Below, piece by piece: positions 35,450 to 44,275 of a stretch of DNA of 64,000 nucleotides. The notes beneath the pieces were generated by a model. It was not told the origin of the DNA. It searched no databases and saw only the letters and a list, made by a program, of their open reading frames with translations. The position numbers were made by a program, and so were the translations under genes. Within the stretch, counting starts at the first letter, position 1. Every line of letters starts with the position of its first letter. Source of the DNA: Phascolarctobacterium sp. (GTDB lineage Bacteria; Bacillota; Negativicutes; Acidaminococcales; Acidaminococcaceae); contig JAUNOC010000005.1 in assembly GCA_030531205.1 (NCBI GenBank), positions 38,032 through 102,031 on the forward strand, written 5' to 3'.

Positions 35450-36043
35450 TTAGCGATGTTTTTTCCAAATTTGTATCAGGCGTTTCAAAGCCCTTGCCCG
35501 ATGGCTTACTGCATTTTTCTGTTCCTGTGTTGCCTCGCCAAAACTCATATGCAATTCTTTGCTCCAAAAAATCGGATCATAACCAAAGCCCGCTGTGCCA
35601 ACTTCCTCATGAAGCAAAAGTCCATCACAAATGCCTTCTACCTCATTCAAAATTTTTCCTTCCGGCAAAGACACAGCAATCACACAACGGAAACAACAAT
35701 TACGGCGAATACAAAATTTCATATCCGACAAAAGTTTCTCAATATTACTTTTGTCCGTTGCATTTTCCCCACTGTAACGGGCAGTCAAAACTCCTGGTGC
35801 TCCATTCAATGCCGCACATTCCAGACCACTGTCGTCAGCCAAACAAGGCATATTTGTCAATTTGGCATAATACTGTGCTTTAAGACGGGCATTGGCAGAC
35901 AACGTTTTTCCCGTTTCCTCCGGTTCCACAATCCCCGGAAACTCTGCTAAAGAATGTAACTCAATAGGCAAATCTCTTAACATTTCCATAAACTCTGCTA
36001 CTTTTCCCTCATTCTTGGTAGCAATACATAATTGTCTTAACAT
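35450..36043 (-). CDS. rdgB: XTP/dITP diphosphatase (RdgB/HAM1)
   Basis: 197 residues from the ATG at 36043 (AAGGAG upstream). An in-frame extension to 36109 overlaps the upstream gene and is rejected. Motifs: IATKNEGKVAEF, ADDSGLECAALNGAPGVLTARYSG, GFGYDPIFW, SHRARAL. It hydrolyses non-canonical purine triphosphates to monophosphates. It is the third gene of recG-TVP38-rdgB, two bases after the membrane protein gene. The segment CIRRNCCFRCVI is unusually cysteine-rich but otherwise the fold is complete. Confidence 0.93.
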   Translation of the reverse strand: MLRQLCIATKNEGKVAEFMEMLRDLPIELHSLAEFPGIVEPEETGKTLSANARLKAQYYAKLTNMPCLADDSGLECAALNGAPGVLTARYSGENATDKSNIEKLLSDMKFCIRRNCCFRCVIAVSLPEGKILNEVEGICDGLLLHEEVGTAGFGYDPIFWSKELHMSFGEATQEQKNAVSHRARALKRLIQIWKKHR

Positions 36044-36045
36044 CT

Positions 36046-36726
36046 CTACTCCTTCTTTCTGTTCCAATATTTCACTGCAAGGAAAATTGCAATACCCAAG
36101 CAAACCCAAATTGCCAGACGTTTGTAATGTTCCTGCAAATTTACCAAATCATGACCGATAACCACTTCTAACGCAGTAGCCGGAAACTTGCCAATAAGAT
36201 TGGCAATCACATAATCTTTAAAACTGATTCTGCTGATGGCACCAATGGCAGTTAAAAGACCGCTGGGAAAATAGGGCAGAGCACGGGCAAAAAGCATCCA
36301 CCAAAACCCTTCCTTACTGCTGGCCTTGTCCAAATGTTGCAACGCATTGGATTTTTCAATAAGATTTTCCGCCGCTGAACGGAAGAAAAATCGCATCAAA
36401 ACAAAACTGATAACCACACCCACAGTTTCTGCCATCCAGGAAATAGTGATACCCCATGGCAGGCCAAAAACCAGACCATTGGCTGTACTGATAAAAATAC
36501 TGGGCAAAAAACCTACTGCATTAATCAGCACATCCAAACAGAAACTTACCACCATTGCCCAAGAACCAAAACCCTGCAAATAAGCAATCAATGCGTCCTT
36601 TGATGTTGCTAATTTTAACATCTGCCCGTAGAACCCTGGTTCTATGATTTCTATGACCAGGCCAAGCGACACCAGCAGGCCAAATGCTACCAATTTAATT
36701 ATGAAATCAGTGTCTTTAGAATTCAA
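36046..36726 (-). CDS. TVP38/TMEM64 (DedA-like, VTT domain) membrane protein
   Basis: 226 residues, five to six hydrophobic segments. The VTT-domain signature is present: FLPSIFISTANGLVFG (~75-90), the helix AETVGVVISFVLMRFFFR, and ARALPYFPSGLLTAIGAISRISFKDYVIANLIG. Family members are implicated in lipid flipping/scrambling and membrane homeostasis. The start is a TTG at 36726 overlapping the recG stop (ATTGA), the only sensible start for the first membrane segment, so it depends on translational coupling. Confidence 0.82.
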   Translation of the reverse strand: MNSKDTDFIIKLVAFGLLVSLGLVIEIIEPGFYGQMLKLATSKDALIAYLQGFGSWAMVVSFCLDVLINAVGFLPSIFISTANGLVFGLPWGITISWMAETVGVVISFVLMRFFFRSAAENLIEKSNALQHLDKASSKEGFWWMLFARALPYFPSGLLTAIGAISRISFKDYVIANLIGKFPATALEVVIGHDLVNLQEHYKRLAIWVCLGIAIFLAVKYWNRKKE

Positions 36727-38774
36727 TTATTAAATATTCCCTGAAACCTTTCATCTAACTGCATTTGCACCAAATCTTTAATTTGCTCACGGCCTTCTTT
36801 GTTTTTCACACATTCCTGTGCCATCTTTCTCGCCTGAACAATAATATCCGTGTCCCGCAAAATATCCGCAATATGTAAATCCGGCAGACCGTGTTGTTTT
36901 AAGCCAAAGATTTGACCCGCTCCACGCAAACGCAAATCCTGCTCTGCCAGATAAAATCCGTCATCACTCTCAGTTAAAATTTCCAGCCGTTCCCTTGCCT
37001 CATCACTATCATTTGCCAACATCAAAGCACAATAACTCTGCTCCGTACCACGGCCCACCCGTCCGCGCAGCTGATGTAATTGTGCCAAACCATAACGCTC
37101 CGCATTTTCTACTACCATCAAAGTAGCGTTAGGCACATTCACACCAACTTCAATTACGGTGGTACTAAAAAGCACCGAAATCTTACCGGCGGCAAAATCA
37201 CTCATAATGGTTTCCTTCTCTGCCGGTTTCATTCTGCCATGAATAAATGCTGTGTTTATGCCTCGCAAAACAGAATTATGCATTTCCGCATAAACCTGTT
37301 CTGCACTTTTAGCATCTATGACTTCACTGTCTTCAATCAATGGGCAAACTACATAAACCTGATGTCCCAGTTCCGCCTGATGACGTACTCCACGATACAC
37401 CGCCTCCCGATCGCTTTCCGTGTAAAGCAATGTCTGTACATGTTTTCGTCCCGGCGGCCTTCCCTCCATACGGCTAATATCCAAGTCACCGTAAACCGTC
37501 AGTGCCAAAGTTCTGGGAATTGGTGTAGCAGTCATAACCAAAGTATGTACCGCATCACTGGATTTGTTCGACAGTTTCGCCCGTTGTTCCACCCCAAAAC
37601 GATGCTGTTCATCCGTGATTACCAACGCTAAATTTTTGAAAACCACATCCTCCTGTAAAAGAGCATGGGTACCCACAACCACATCTATTTTACCATCTGC
37701 CAAATCACTGAGCAACTGTTGCCTTGCTTCCGGCCGCATGCCTCCTACCAACAAAGCAACTTTGAATCCCCCAGGTTGCAAATAAGCACTCAATGTTTCA
37801 AAATGCTGATGTGCCAAAATTTCTGTAGGCGCCATAATGGCTCCCTGATAACCGCTCTCCGCCGCCTTTGCCAAAGCTAAAGCCGCCACCGCCGTTTTGC
37901 CGCTGCCCACATCCCCCTGCAAAATTCTGTGCATGGGCTTAGTCGTTTCCAAGTCGGCAGAAATTTCTTCCCATGCCTTGTTTTGTGCCGGGGTCAGTTC
38001 AAATGGCAATCCTGAAATAACACCCTTAACTTTATTCCCGTCCACTCCAAAATTTGGTGCCTGCTTGGCAACCGTATCAGCCCGGTAATATAGCAAGCCA
38101 CATTGCAAAAGAAAAAGTTCCTCAAAAATAAATCTGTCCCTGGCCCGTTTTAACTTTTCCATATTTTCCGGGAAATGAATATTTTGCAACGCTTCGTAAC
38201 GGCCTAAAGGATGCAGCCGGTCTAAAATCCACTGGGGCAAAGTTTCCGGCAAATCCTCCCCTGCCATCTCCAAAGCCAATTTCATCCACTTCCGCAACAT
38301 ATTTTGCGTTAAGGAACCGCTTAAGGAATACACGGGCAAAATTCCCGGTGCAGTCATATCCCCTTCAAACAACTGCACCATCTCCGGTGTTACCATTTTT
38401 GTAACCCCGCCGGCTTTCATCCTGCCAATGATTAAAAGTTCATCATCAACCTTAAAACGCCGTACCCAATAACGTACCGCACCGAAAAAATACAGTTCCG
38501 CAAAGCCCGTATTATCCCGTACAGTTATGGACACAAAAGGTCTCCTGCCCTGACGGGGCTGGTTAATCCGCAAAACTTTGGCACGGAAAATCTGTTTAGA
38601 ACCGTCCAATGCCAAATCCCGTATATTCTTTACCTTACTGTAATCAAGATAGGCACCCTGACGGGGATAAAAATACAACAAATCCCCGACTGTACGGATA
38701 CCTAAATTCTCTAAATCTATGGCTCTTTTCATCCCCACACCTGGCAGGGTTGTAATCTTATCTTGCCACCACAT
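36723..38774 (-). CDS. recG: ATP-dependent DNA helicase RecG
   Basis: 683 residues, full length. N-terminal wedge/OB domain (1-250, SITVRDNTGFAELYFFG), Walker A GDVGSGKT (287-294), motif II DEQH (388-391), MTATPIPRTLALTVYGD, QLRGRVGRG, and the C-terminal TRG region. It remodels stalled forks and Holliday junctions. It is the first gene of recG-TVP38-rdgB, divergent from rpmB across 104 bp, with a TATAAT on its strand at 38820-38825. Confidence 0.96.
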   Translation of the reverse strand: MWWQDKITTLPGVGMKRAIDLENLGIRTVGDLLYFYPRQGAYLDYSKVKNIRDLALDGSKQIFRAKVLRINQPRQGRRPFVSITVRDNTGFAELYFFGAVRYWVRRFKVDDELLIIGRMKAGGVTKMVTPEMVQLFEGDMTAPGILPVYSLSGSLTQNMLRKWMKLALEMAGEDLPETLPQWILDRLHPLGRYEALQNIHFPENMEKLKRARDRFIFEELFLLQCGLLYYRADTVAKQAPNFGVDGNKVKGVISGLPFELTPAQNKAWEEISADLETTKPMHRILQGDVGSGKTAVAALALAKAAESGYQGAIMAPTEILAHQHFETLSAYLQPGGFKVALLVGGMRPEARQQLLSDLADGKIDVVVGTHALLQEDVVFKNLALVITDEQHRFGVEQRAKLSNKSSDAVHTLVMTATPIPRTLALTVYGDLDISRMEGRPPGRKHVQTLLYTESDREAVYRGVRHQAELGHQVYVVCPLIEDSEVIDAKSAEQVYAEMHNSVLRGINTAFIHGRMKPAEKETIMSDFAAGKISVLFSTTVIEVGVNVPNATLMVVENAERYGLAQLHQLRGRVGRGTEQSYCALMLANDSDEARERLEILTESDDGFYLAEQDLRLRGAGQIFGLKQHGLPDLHIADILRDTDIIVQARKMAQECVKNKEGREQIKDLVQMQLDERFQGIFNN

Positions 38775-38878
38775 AAGAAAATCCTTTTTATCCTCTTGCT
38801 TTTATCTTTGATTTATGCTATTATACTAACGCTAATTATTTATTGATATCCCTAAACGATATATAGGAGGTGGAAAAA

Positions 38879-39070
38879 ATGGCTAATTTTTGCGATGTTT
38901 GCGGAAAGACAACTCAAGCAGGTAATGCTGTGAGCCACTCTAACCGTCATACTAGACATACTTGGAAGGTGAATTTGCAAAGAGTTCGCGCTGTAGTTGA
39001 TGGCAAAATCACTCGCTTGAATGTTTGCACTCGTTGCCTCCGTTCCGGCAAAGTTAATCGTTCTCTGTAA
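38879..39070 (+). CDS. rpmB: 50S ribosomal protein L28 (zinc-binding type)
   Basis: 63 residues from the ATG at 38879, with GGAGG at 38866-38870; a start three codons upstream would run through the ribosome-binding site. MANFCDVCGKTTQAGN, SHSNRHTRHTW and NVCTRCLRSGKV identify L28. Both CxxC pairs are present, so this is the C+ form that holds zinc. Single-gene unit with its own terminator. Confidence 0.96.
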   Translation: MANFCDVCGKTTQAGNAVSHSNRHTRHTWKVNLQRVRAVVDGKITRLNVCTRCLRSGKVNRSL

Positions 39071-39082
39071 TCAACAAGTCAA

Positions 39083-39122
39083 AAAAGAAGCCAAATACCT
39101 TTGGGTATTTGGTTTCTTTTTT
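39083..39122 (+). terminator. Terminator of rpmB
   Basis: Stem AAAGAAGCCAAATACC/GGTATTTGGTTTCTTT, TTTG loop, T-run after; also usable by the opposing gene ending at 39127. Confidence 0.85.
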
Positions 39123-39126
39123 TATT

Positions 39127-39531
39127 TCAATGCTTAATCAACTGGCCGCAATCAGGACAAGTGGCAGCAAAAGCGCTGATAATCCTGCCACAGGTCGGGC
39201 AGCAAACATATGCCTTGAAATCATGTAATTTTTCTTCAAAGACCTGAAAGAACATTTCCACTTCTTTGTTTTCTTTGTGCCAGCAATAAATCAGGAGCCG
39301 CTTACCACGGCTGTCCATAGCCACTTCCACCGTACCATTGCCCATATCTTTAACTAAAACCTGCATTTGCTTTTTTACATTGTGAAACTTTACCAGATGA
39401 TGTTCCTCATCCCAATCATCCACCTGGACACCAATATCATTCAAACTCTGCAACACCATATTCCATGCCGTAGTCACATCCATTTCATAATAACGGTTTT
39501 CATAGCAGCCGCCTGCTCCATTAATAATCAT
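39127..39531 (-). CDS. Hypothetical protein with C-terminal zinc ribbon
   Basis: 134 residues. The first ~100 are an alpha/beta domain (YYEMDVTTAWNMVLQSLNDIGVQVDDWDEEH, a pattern of small DUF3568-like or stress proteins but not assignable). The C-terminus CCPTCGRIISAFAATCPDCGQ is a zinc ribbon with two CxxC knuckles. The ATG at 39531 follows AAGGGG and lies 11 bp after galU, so it is probably translated from the manB-galU transcript. Function unknown. Confidence 0.72.
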   Translation of the reverse strand: MIINGAGGCYENRYYEMDVTTAWNMVLQSLNDIGVQVDDWDEEHHLVKFHNVKKQMQVLVKDMGNGTVEVAMDSRGKRLLIYCWHKENKEVEMFFQVFEEKLHDFKAYVCCPTCGRIISAFAATCPDCGQLIKH

Positions 39532-39542
39532 CTTTTTTCCCC

Positions 39543-40412
39543 TTATTTCACGTAATTTTTCAAGAACGCAGTAAATTTATCTTTGATATCATCCCGGCGT
39601 AAAGCATATTCCACACAGGCCTCCAAATAACCTTCCTTATCACCAATATCATAGCGCCGGCCTTCAAAGTCATAAGCATAAACCTTTTCCTTTAGTGCCA
39701 AGACTTTCAGGGCATCCGTCAGTTGAATTTCGCCCCCCTTGCCCGGCTCCGTTGTTTCCAGAATATCAAAAATTTTAGGACTGATAACATAACGCCCCAA
39801 CACCGCCAGACGGCTTGGCGCATCCTTAGGTTCCGGCTTCTCCACCATATCCTTTACCAAATAAGTTCTCTCCGCCACATCTCCATTGGGTTGGATAATG
39901 CCGTAAAGTTTGGTAGCCGCCTCAGTCACGGTCTGTACCCCCAGCACCGTACCGCCCAGTTTGTCATAGACCTTAATTAACTGCCCCAAAGCAGGTTTTT
40001 CATCATTATATACCACATCATCCCCAAGCAAAACCGCAAATGGTTCATTTCCCACAAAATCCTTGGCACAAAGAATGGCGTGTCCCAAGCCCCGTGCCAC
40101 CTTCTGACGGACGCTGTGAATACGGATACTGCTAATCTCCTGTACCTGTGCCAGTTGTTCCTTCTTTCCGTTCTCAAAAAGATTCTGTTCCAGTTCAATA
40201 TTTCGGTCAAAATGCTCCTCAATGGCCGCCTTGTTCCTGCTGGTAATAATCAGAATCTCCTCAATGCCGCTGGCAAGCGCCTCCTCAATAATGTATTGAA
40301 TAGTCGGCTTATCCACAATGGGCAACATCTCTTTAGGCACTGCCTTTGTGGCAGGCAGGAACCTTGTTCCCAACCCCGCCGCCGGAATAACCGCCTTTCT
40401 GACCTTTTGCAT
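39543..40412 (-). CDS. galU: UTP-glucose-1-phosphate uridylyltransferase
   Basis: 289 residues. N-terminal VIPAAGLGTRFLPATKAVPKEMLPIVDKP (nucleotide-binding and catalytic lysine region), then ALASGIEEILIIT, LLGDDVV, and VEKPEPKDAPS. It makes UDP-glucose for envelope polysaccharides. Start and manB stop overlap (TAATG). With the phosphomutase upstream it forms a glucose-6-P to UDP-glucose unit, which can feed the TagO-initiated polysaccharide encoded at 13.8 kb (inference). Confidence 0.95.
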   Translation of the reverse strand: MQKVRKAVIPAAGLGTRFLPATKAVPKEMLPIVDKPTIQYIIEEALASGIEEILIITSRNKAAIEEHFDRNIELEQNLFENGKKEQLAQVQEISSIRIHSVRQKVARGLGHAILCAKDFVGNEPFAVLLGDDVVYNDEKPALGQLIKVYDKLGGTVLGVQTVTEAATKLYGIIQPNGDVAERTYLVKDMVEKPEPKDAPSRLAVLGRYVISPKIFDILETTEPGKGGEIQLTDALKVLALKEKVYAYDFEGRRYDIGDKEGYLEACVEYALRRDDIKDKFTAFLKNYVK

Positions 40413-41779
40413 TATGCCTCCTCGCCCCCGATAAGGGTCAACATCTCTTCCGTCTTTTCTTTAAGCAAAGCCCTGTCGCCACGGGTCTCCACATTCAGCC
40501 GCAACACCGGCTCCGTATTGCTGGAACGCACATTAAAACGCCAATTATCAAAAGCAACACTCAATCCGTCCACATAGTCCACCACACCGCCAGTGTACTG
40601 TTTTTCCAGTTTGGCAATAACCTCTGCCGCATTGGCAACCTTACGGTTTATCTCACCACTGCAGGGAAACATGGCCATTCTCTCCCCCACCAAGTCGCTG
40701 AGTTTTTTACCCGTCTTGCTCATCAGTTCCGTTACCAAAAGCCAGGGCAGCATACCGCTGTCAGCACAGGTGAAATCTTGGAAATAATGATGGGCACTGC
40801 TTTCGCCACCGTAAAGCACACCCTCACGGCGCATACATTCTTTCATGAAAGCATGGCCGGATTTATACATAACCGGCGTACCACCCAAACGCTTGATAAT
40901 CTCCTCACAATTCCAGCGCAAACGGGGGTCATACATAATCTTAGCACCCGGTTGCTTATTCAGGAACACCTCTGCCAAAAGCCCAACGATATAGTAAGCA
41001 TCAATAAAATTACCCTTTTCATCAAAAAGGAAACAACGGTCAAAATCACCATCCCAACTGATACCAATATCCGCTCCTTCCTGCAACACCAGAGCAGAAG
41101 TTTCCTTACGGTTGGCAATCAGCATAGGGTTAGGCACTCCGTTGGGGAAATTGCCGTCAGGATTGCCGTGCAACATATTGTATTTGTAAGGCAAACGCTT
41201 TGCCAATTCATTGAAAACCGGCCCTGCGCCACCATTACCCGGATTAGCTACCAATTTCAAAATCCGCAAAGCACTGATATCTACAAAACTCAATAACTTA
41301 TCAATATAATCGGGCATAATATTCCGCTCCGTAACCCTGCCCTTGTTCTTGCCGCTTTCCAGTTCATGTGGGATATTTTCATTAACCGCAATCTGACCGA
41401 TTTCTTTCAAACCCGTATCTGCGGAGATAGGGCGGGCACCAGCACTCACCAGTTTCAGACCATTATATTCTTTGGGATTGTGGGAAGCCGTAACCATAAT
41501 GCCACCGTCCGCCTGTAAAAAAGTGGTGGCAAAATAAACCATTTCCGTACCGCACTGACCGATGAACACTACATCTGCTCCGCCGTCAGTTAAACCCTCT
41601 ATAAGGGCAGAACTCATGCTAGGGCCGCTCAAACGGATATCATGACCCACCACAACCTTCTTGGCAGACAGTTTACGGGCAAACACACGCCCCACACGGT
41701 AAGCCAGTTCCTCATTTACTTCGGTGGGATAAACACCCCGCACATCATACGCCTTAAACGCCACATCAGTTAATTGCAT
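40412..41779 (-). CDS. manB: Phosphomannomutase/phosphoglucomutase
   Basis: 455 residues from the ATG at 41779, chosen because GAGG lies eight bases before it; an ATG two codons upstream is too close. Alpha-D-phosphohexomutase motifs: AYDVRGVYPTEVNE, the phosphoserine loop TASHNPKEYNG (~98-108), metal site DGDFDRCF (~244), sugar loop GGESSAHHYF (~325), and RSSNTEPVLRLNVE near the C-terminus. It interconverts hexose 6- and 1-phosphates. It is the first gene before galU and the zinc-ribbon gene. Confidence 0.93.
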   Translation of the reverse strand: MQLTDVAFKAYDVRGVYPTEVNEELAYRVGRVFARKLSAKKVVVGHDIRLSGPSMSSALIEGLTDGGADVVFIGQCGTEMVYFATTFLQADGGIMVTASHNPKEYNGLKLVSAGARPISADTGLKEIGQIAVNENIPHELESGKNKGRVTERNIMPDYIDKLLSFVDISALRILKLVANPGNGGAGPVFNELAKRLPYKYNMLHGNPDGNFPNGVPNPMLIANRKETSALVLQEGADIGISWDGDFDRCFLFDEKGNFIDAYYIVGLLAEVFLNKQPGAKIMYDPRLRWNCEEIIKRLGGTPVMYKSGHAFMKECMRREGVLYGGESSAHHYFQDFTCADSGMLPWLLVTELMSKTGKKLSDLVGERMAMFPCSGEINRKVANAAEVIAKLEKQYTGGVVDYVDGLSVAFDNWRFNVRSSNTEPVLRLNVETRGDRALLKEKTEEMLTLIGGEEA

Positions 41780-41889
41780 CCCCATTACCTCACTTGTGAA
41801 TCATTATAGATTGAATTTATAGATTGAATTATTTGTATGAATCTTTATTTATATACATTTTACCACAATATATTCCAATTCGCAATTTA

Positions 41890-42115
41890 TTTAATTTAGG
41901 ATATAGAATTCAGGACTTAGGAATTAGGGAAAGTCCGCATTATGCGAACTTTAGGCCCCTTGGTGAAGGGGCTGTCGCTTTTAGGAACGTGGTTGCGACT
42001 GAGGATTGATAACTCCACATTATAATTCGCAATTCAAAATGCACAATTCATAATGAAGGTAATATGTTCCTATGATAAAAACAAAAAAGTCCGCACTATG
42101 CGAACTTTCTTGAAA
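41890..42115. repeat. Modular interspersed repeat with GCCCCTT hairpin
   Basis: CTTAGGA-type heptads (41897-41932), AAGTCCGCATTATGCGAACTT (41933-41953), hairpin GCCCCTT/AAGGGGC, and GTCGC/GCGAC around TTTTAGGAACGTGG. AATTCGC/AATGCAC heptads (42024-42058) follow, then a terminal motif (42058-42080) and a second AAGTCCGCACTATGCGAACTT (42088-42108). About 62 bp (41947-42009) are identical to 63692-63754. This fills the 350-bp gap before the toxin gene. Confidence 0.65.
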
Positions 42116-42129
42116 CCTGATAATAAAAA

Positions 42130-42405
42130 CTATTTGAACAAATCACTATGCGTACCAGTACGAAACAAATATAACTCCAAATCTTCATTGTCAACCCTAT
42201 AAATCAGCAACCAGTTCGGCTTAACATGACATTCCCTAAATTTTTTATATTCACCAATCAAAGCATGGTCTTGATACTGTGCCGGCAATGTTTCCTCATT
42301 AGCCAACATATCCACTACCCTATCCAACAAGTTCATATCAAAGCCACACTTCATGGCAACGGACAAATCCTTACGAAACTTTTTAGAAACTACTATATTT
42401 AGCAT
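42130..42405 (-). CDS. yafQ: YafQ-family mRNA interferase toxin (second module)
   Basis: 91 residues. Signature DHALIGEYKKFRECHVKPNWLLIYRV and C-terminal LFRTGTHSDLF contain the YafQ catalytic histidines and aspartate. It is about the same length as, but clearly diverged from, the toxin at 10507-10782 and pairs with a classical DinJ antitoxin. Overlaps the antitoxin end by 23 bp, which couples translation. It is a ribosome-dependent endoribonuclease when released. Confidence 0.9.
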   Translation of the reverse strand: MLNIVVSKKFRKDLSVAMKCGFDMNLLDRVVDMLANEETLPAQYQDHALIGEYKKFRECHVKPNWLLIYRVDNEDLELYLFRTGTHSDLFK

Positions 42406-42685
42406 CTTCTTCCGCTACCTCGTGCAACACCTCTTTGAAAGATGAATACCGCTTATACCCGTTCTTCCCCTTTTTCTTCATATCCTTATACTCATTCAAT
42501 GCCTCCATGGTGTCATTGTTAGGAACATCAAGTGAAATTTCAAAAGGTATTTTGCGTTCACGCACTGCCTGTTTGAAAAAGACAGTAACTGCCGTAGATA
42601 AATCCAATCCAAGTTGGGAAAACAGTTCCTGTGCCTGCATTTTCAAATTCGGCTCAATGCTTAAATTTGTACTAACTTTTGCCAT
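42383..42685 (-). CDS. dinJ: DinJ/RelB-family antitoxin
   Basis: 100 residues from the ATG at 42685, with GAGGTG six bases upstream; upstream in-frame codons fall in the promoter. N-terminal ribbon-helix-helix AKVSTNLSIEPNLKMQAQ...LGLDLSTAV is typical of DinJ and binds DNA; the C-terminal part (RYSSFKEVLHEVAEE) should wrap the toxin. Expected to repress its own operon through the inverted repeat at 42713-42750. Confidence 0.92.
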   Translation of the reverse strand: MAKVSTNLSIEPNLKMQAQELFSQLGLDLSTAVTVFFKQAVRERKIPFEISLDVPNNDTMEALNEYKDMKKKGKNGYKRYSSFKEVLHEVAEEDAKYSSF

Positions 42686-42703
42686 CTTCATCACCTCGTT
42701 TGT

Positions 42704-42750
42704 ATTATAGCAAAATATGAGCATATTGTAAATATATTATGCTCATATTT
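42704..42750 (-). promoter_or_regulatory. Promoter and operator of the dinJ-yafQ module
   Basis: TTTACA (42727-42732), 17 bp, TATAAT (42704-42709). A perfect 13-bp inverted repeat, AAATATGAGCATA (42713-42725) and its complement (42738-42750), surrounds the -35, as expected for autorepression by the RHH antitoxin. Confidence 0.8.
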
Positions 42751-42900
42751 TCATAAAATTTATTTCCTTCCTTCAAGTACTTCACAAATTCGTAATACAG
42801 ATATATTCTCACACTTCATACTTTAATGTATCATTTTTGATATTACAAAGGATGTATAAAAAACAACAGAGAAAATAAACGTTCCCAAATCCCCACATAG

Positions 42901-42946
42901 TAAATCACCCGATTTTCTCTGTCTTTTAGAAAAATCGGGTGATTTA
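42901..42946. repeat. Perfect 16-bp inverted repeat
   Basis: TAAATCACCCGATTTT and its exact complement separated by 14 bp. No T-run follows on either strand, so it is not a standard terminator. It lies 40 bp past the end of the zinc-ribbon membrane gene. Otherwise 42751-42985 shows nothing recognisable. Confidence 0.5.
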
Positions 42947-42985
42947 GTCGCTTGCTTTTGTACAATAACTCATTCCATAATTTTT

Positions 42986-43609
42986 TTACTTACTACTTGT
43001 TGGTTTCGTCAATTTTTCTTCTTCTCTTTTTAGAGCCCTCTCGGACGCACTCATAAACCTATCTTCACCATCTTCGTTAAAATACCACGTTTCTCCGTCA
43101 ACGCTTATATAATATACCTTCGGCTCTCCTCCATTAACCAATTTATTGATGCCAAACCTGAATGAATATGAGTGTTCCCTTTTACTGATTTCTCCTTTGA
43201 ATTTGTTTTTGTATGTGTAAAGTCCAAGTTTCATAGGATCAACACATGTCATTGACCACATTACACCATAAAACTCTAACTTCTCATTGAATTCTCTTTG
43301 TATTCTTTGTTGAACTGCCCGTTCTGCTACCGCTGTTCCTATTCCATATATTGAATCAATATTTTGTGAATAAACTATTTCTCTCGGATTCTTAGGATTA
43401 TTTTTATTCTCCCTTCCTCCAAAAATTGCACTTATAAAGCCTATCAAGAAAAAAATCAACAAAAAAATACAGCATCCTGAACCGCATCCTAACGACACAC
43501 CTTTCTCATTTCCTTTTTTTCTCTGCTCTGACAAGCTTAATTTTTTCCCACATTGTGTACAAAAAGTTAATCCTTCTTTAATTTCCGCATTACAATATTG
43601 ACATTTCAT
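42986..43609 (-). CDS. Zinc-ribbon membrane protein of unknown function
   Basis: 207 residues. N-terminal zinc ribbon CQYC...CTQCGKK (Cys3, 6, 17, 20), a basic linker, then one strongly hydrophobic span (~46-64, CCIFLLIFFLIGFISAIFGG), and an extracytoplasmic domain ending SVDGETWYFNEDGEDRFMSA with a charged tail. No signal peptide; topology is probably N-in. The family is not recognised. It overlaps the preceding gene by 4 bp and is last in a three-gene unit opposite an XRE regulator. Confidence 0.65.
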   Translation of the reverse strand: MKCQYCNAEIKEGLTFCTQCGKKLSLSEQRKKGNEKGVSLGCGSGCCIFLLIFFLIGFISAIFGGRENKNNPKNPREIVYSQNIDSIYGIGTAVAERAVQQRIQREFNEKLEFYGVMWSMTCVDPMKLGLYTYKNKFKGEISKREHSYSFRFGINKLVNGGEPKVYYISVDGETWYFNEDGEDRFMSASERALKREEEKLTKPTSSK

Positions 43610-44235
43610 TTTTCTTGTACCTCTTCTTCATATTTCTGCCCACAATTACCACAAAATACACTATTTGCCCCCATTACTCTGCCACATTTACGACAGATTT
43701 TTTGTTTCCCCATACTTTTATTATCAAATCCTGTTGACTGAATTTGAACATTGTCCATACCCTGTATACAGTTAGCCCCACCAACACCGCAAATTCTTTC
43801 TGCAATATAAAAATAAGCATCAATCGCTTCGCTTATACCGCCTTCTGATTTAAAAACAATCTTGCCATCTTCATTTAACATATCATTTTTGTTTAAATTT
43901 GCGTCAAATACACCTATTTCTACAATATTTATGTCGAGTGTTTTTTCATTTTTAAACTGTAAAGTTTTTATGCTACGCATCGGCACAATTCCGAATATAT
44001 GTGATGTGTTAAAAAATCCTTTGTCAAATTTGTCAATTAGTATTTTATCCGAATAACACCATAAATTTGAAGATTTACCTTTTACAAAAATTTCAGGCTC
44101 CCCAAATTTTCTTACCAATACTATATCATTAATACATTTCTCTTCATCAGCAACTTTTATTGCCTCAATATTTTTTTTATCTTGATATTTTTGAGTAATA
44201 CTCTCATTACTCGCAGAATTTTCATAAAAATTCAT
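43606..44235 (-). CDS. Zinc-ribbon protein with PH-like strand pattern, unknown function
   Basis: 209 residues from the ATG at 44235; AAGGGGG lies upstream of it. The middle (VRKFGEPEIFVKG, ILIDKFDKGFFNTSHIFGIVPMRSIKTLQF) looks like a beta-rich bacterial PH-type fold, which is only a resemblance. The C-terminus ICRKCGRVMGANSVFCGNCG is a zinc ribbon. Soluble. It is middle gene of the three-gene unit 44677-42986. It and the membrane protein carry similar ribbons and may interact (inference). Confidence 0.6.
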   Translation of the reverse strand: MNFYENSASNESITQKYQDKKNIEAIKVADEEKCINDIVLVRKFGEPEIFVKGKSSNLWCYSDKILIDKFDKGFFNTSHIFGIVPMRSIKTLQFKNEKTLDINIVEIGVFDANLNKNDMLNEDGKIVFKSEGGISEAIDAYFYIAERICGVGGANCIQGMDNVQIQSTGFDNKSMGKQKICRKCGRVMGANSVFCGNCGQKYEEEVQEK

Positions 44236-44275
44236 ACCACTCACCCCCTTAAAAACGATAATTTTTTAACCATTT

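Noticed and set aside
41824..42009. 61-codon plus-strand frame upstream of the toxin
   Set aside because: Encodes heptads and hairpin modules also present at 63.7 kb; no family resemblance.
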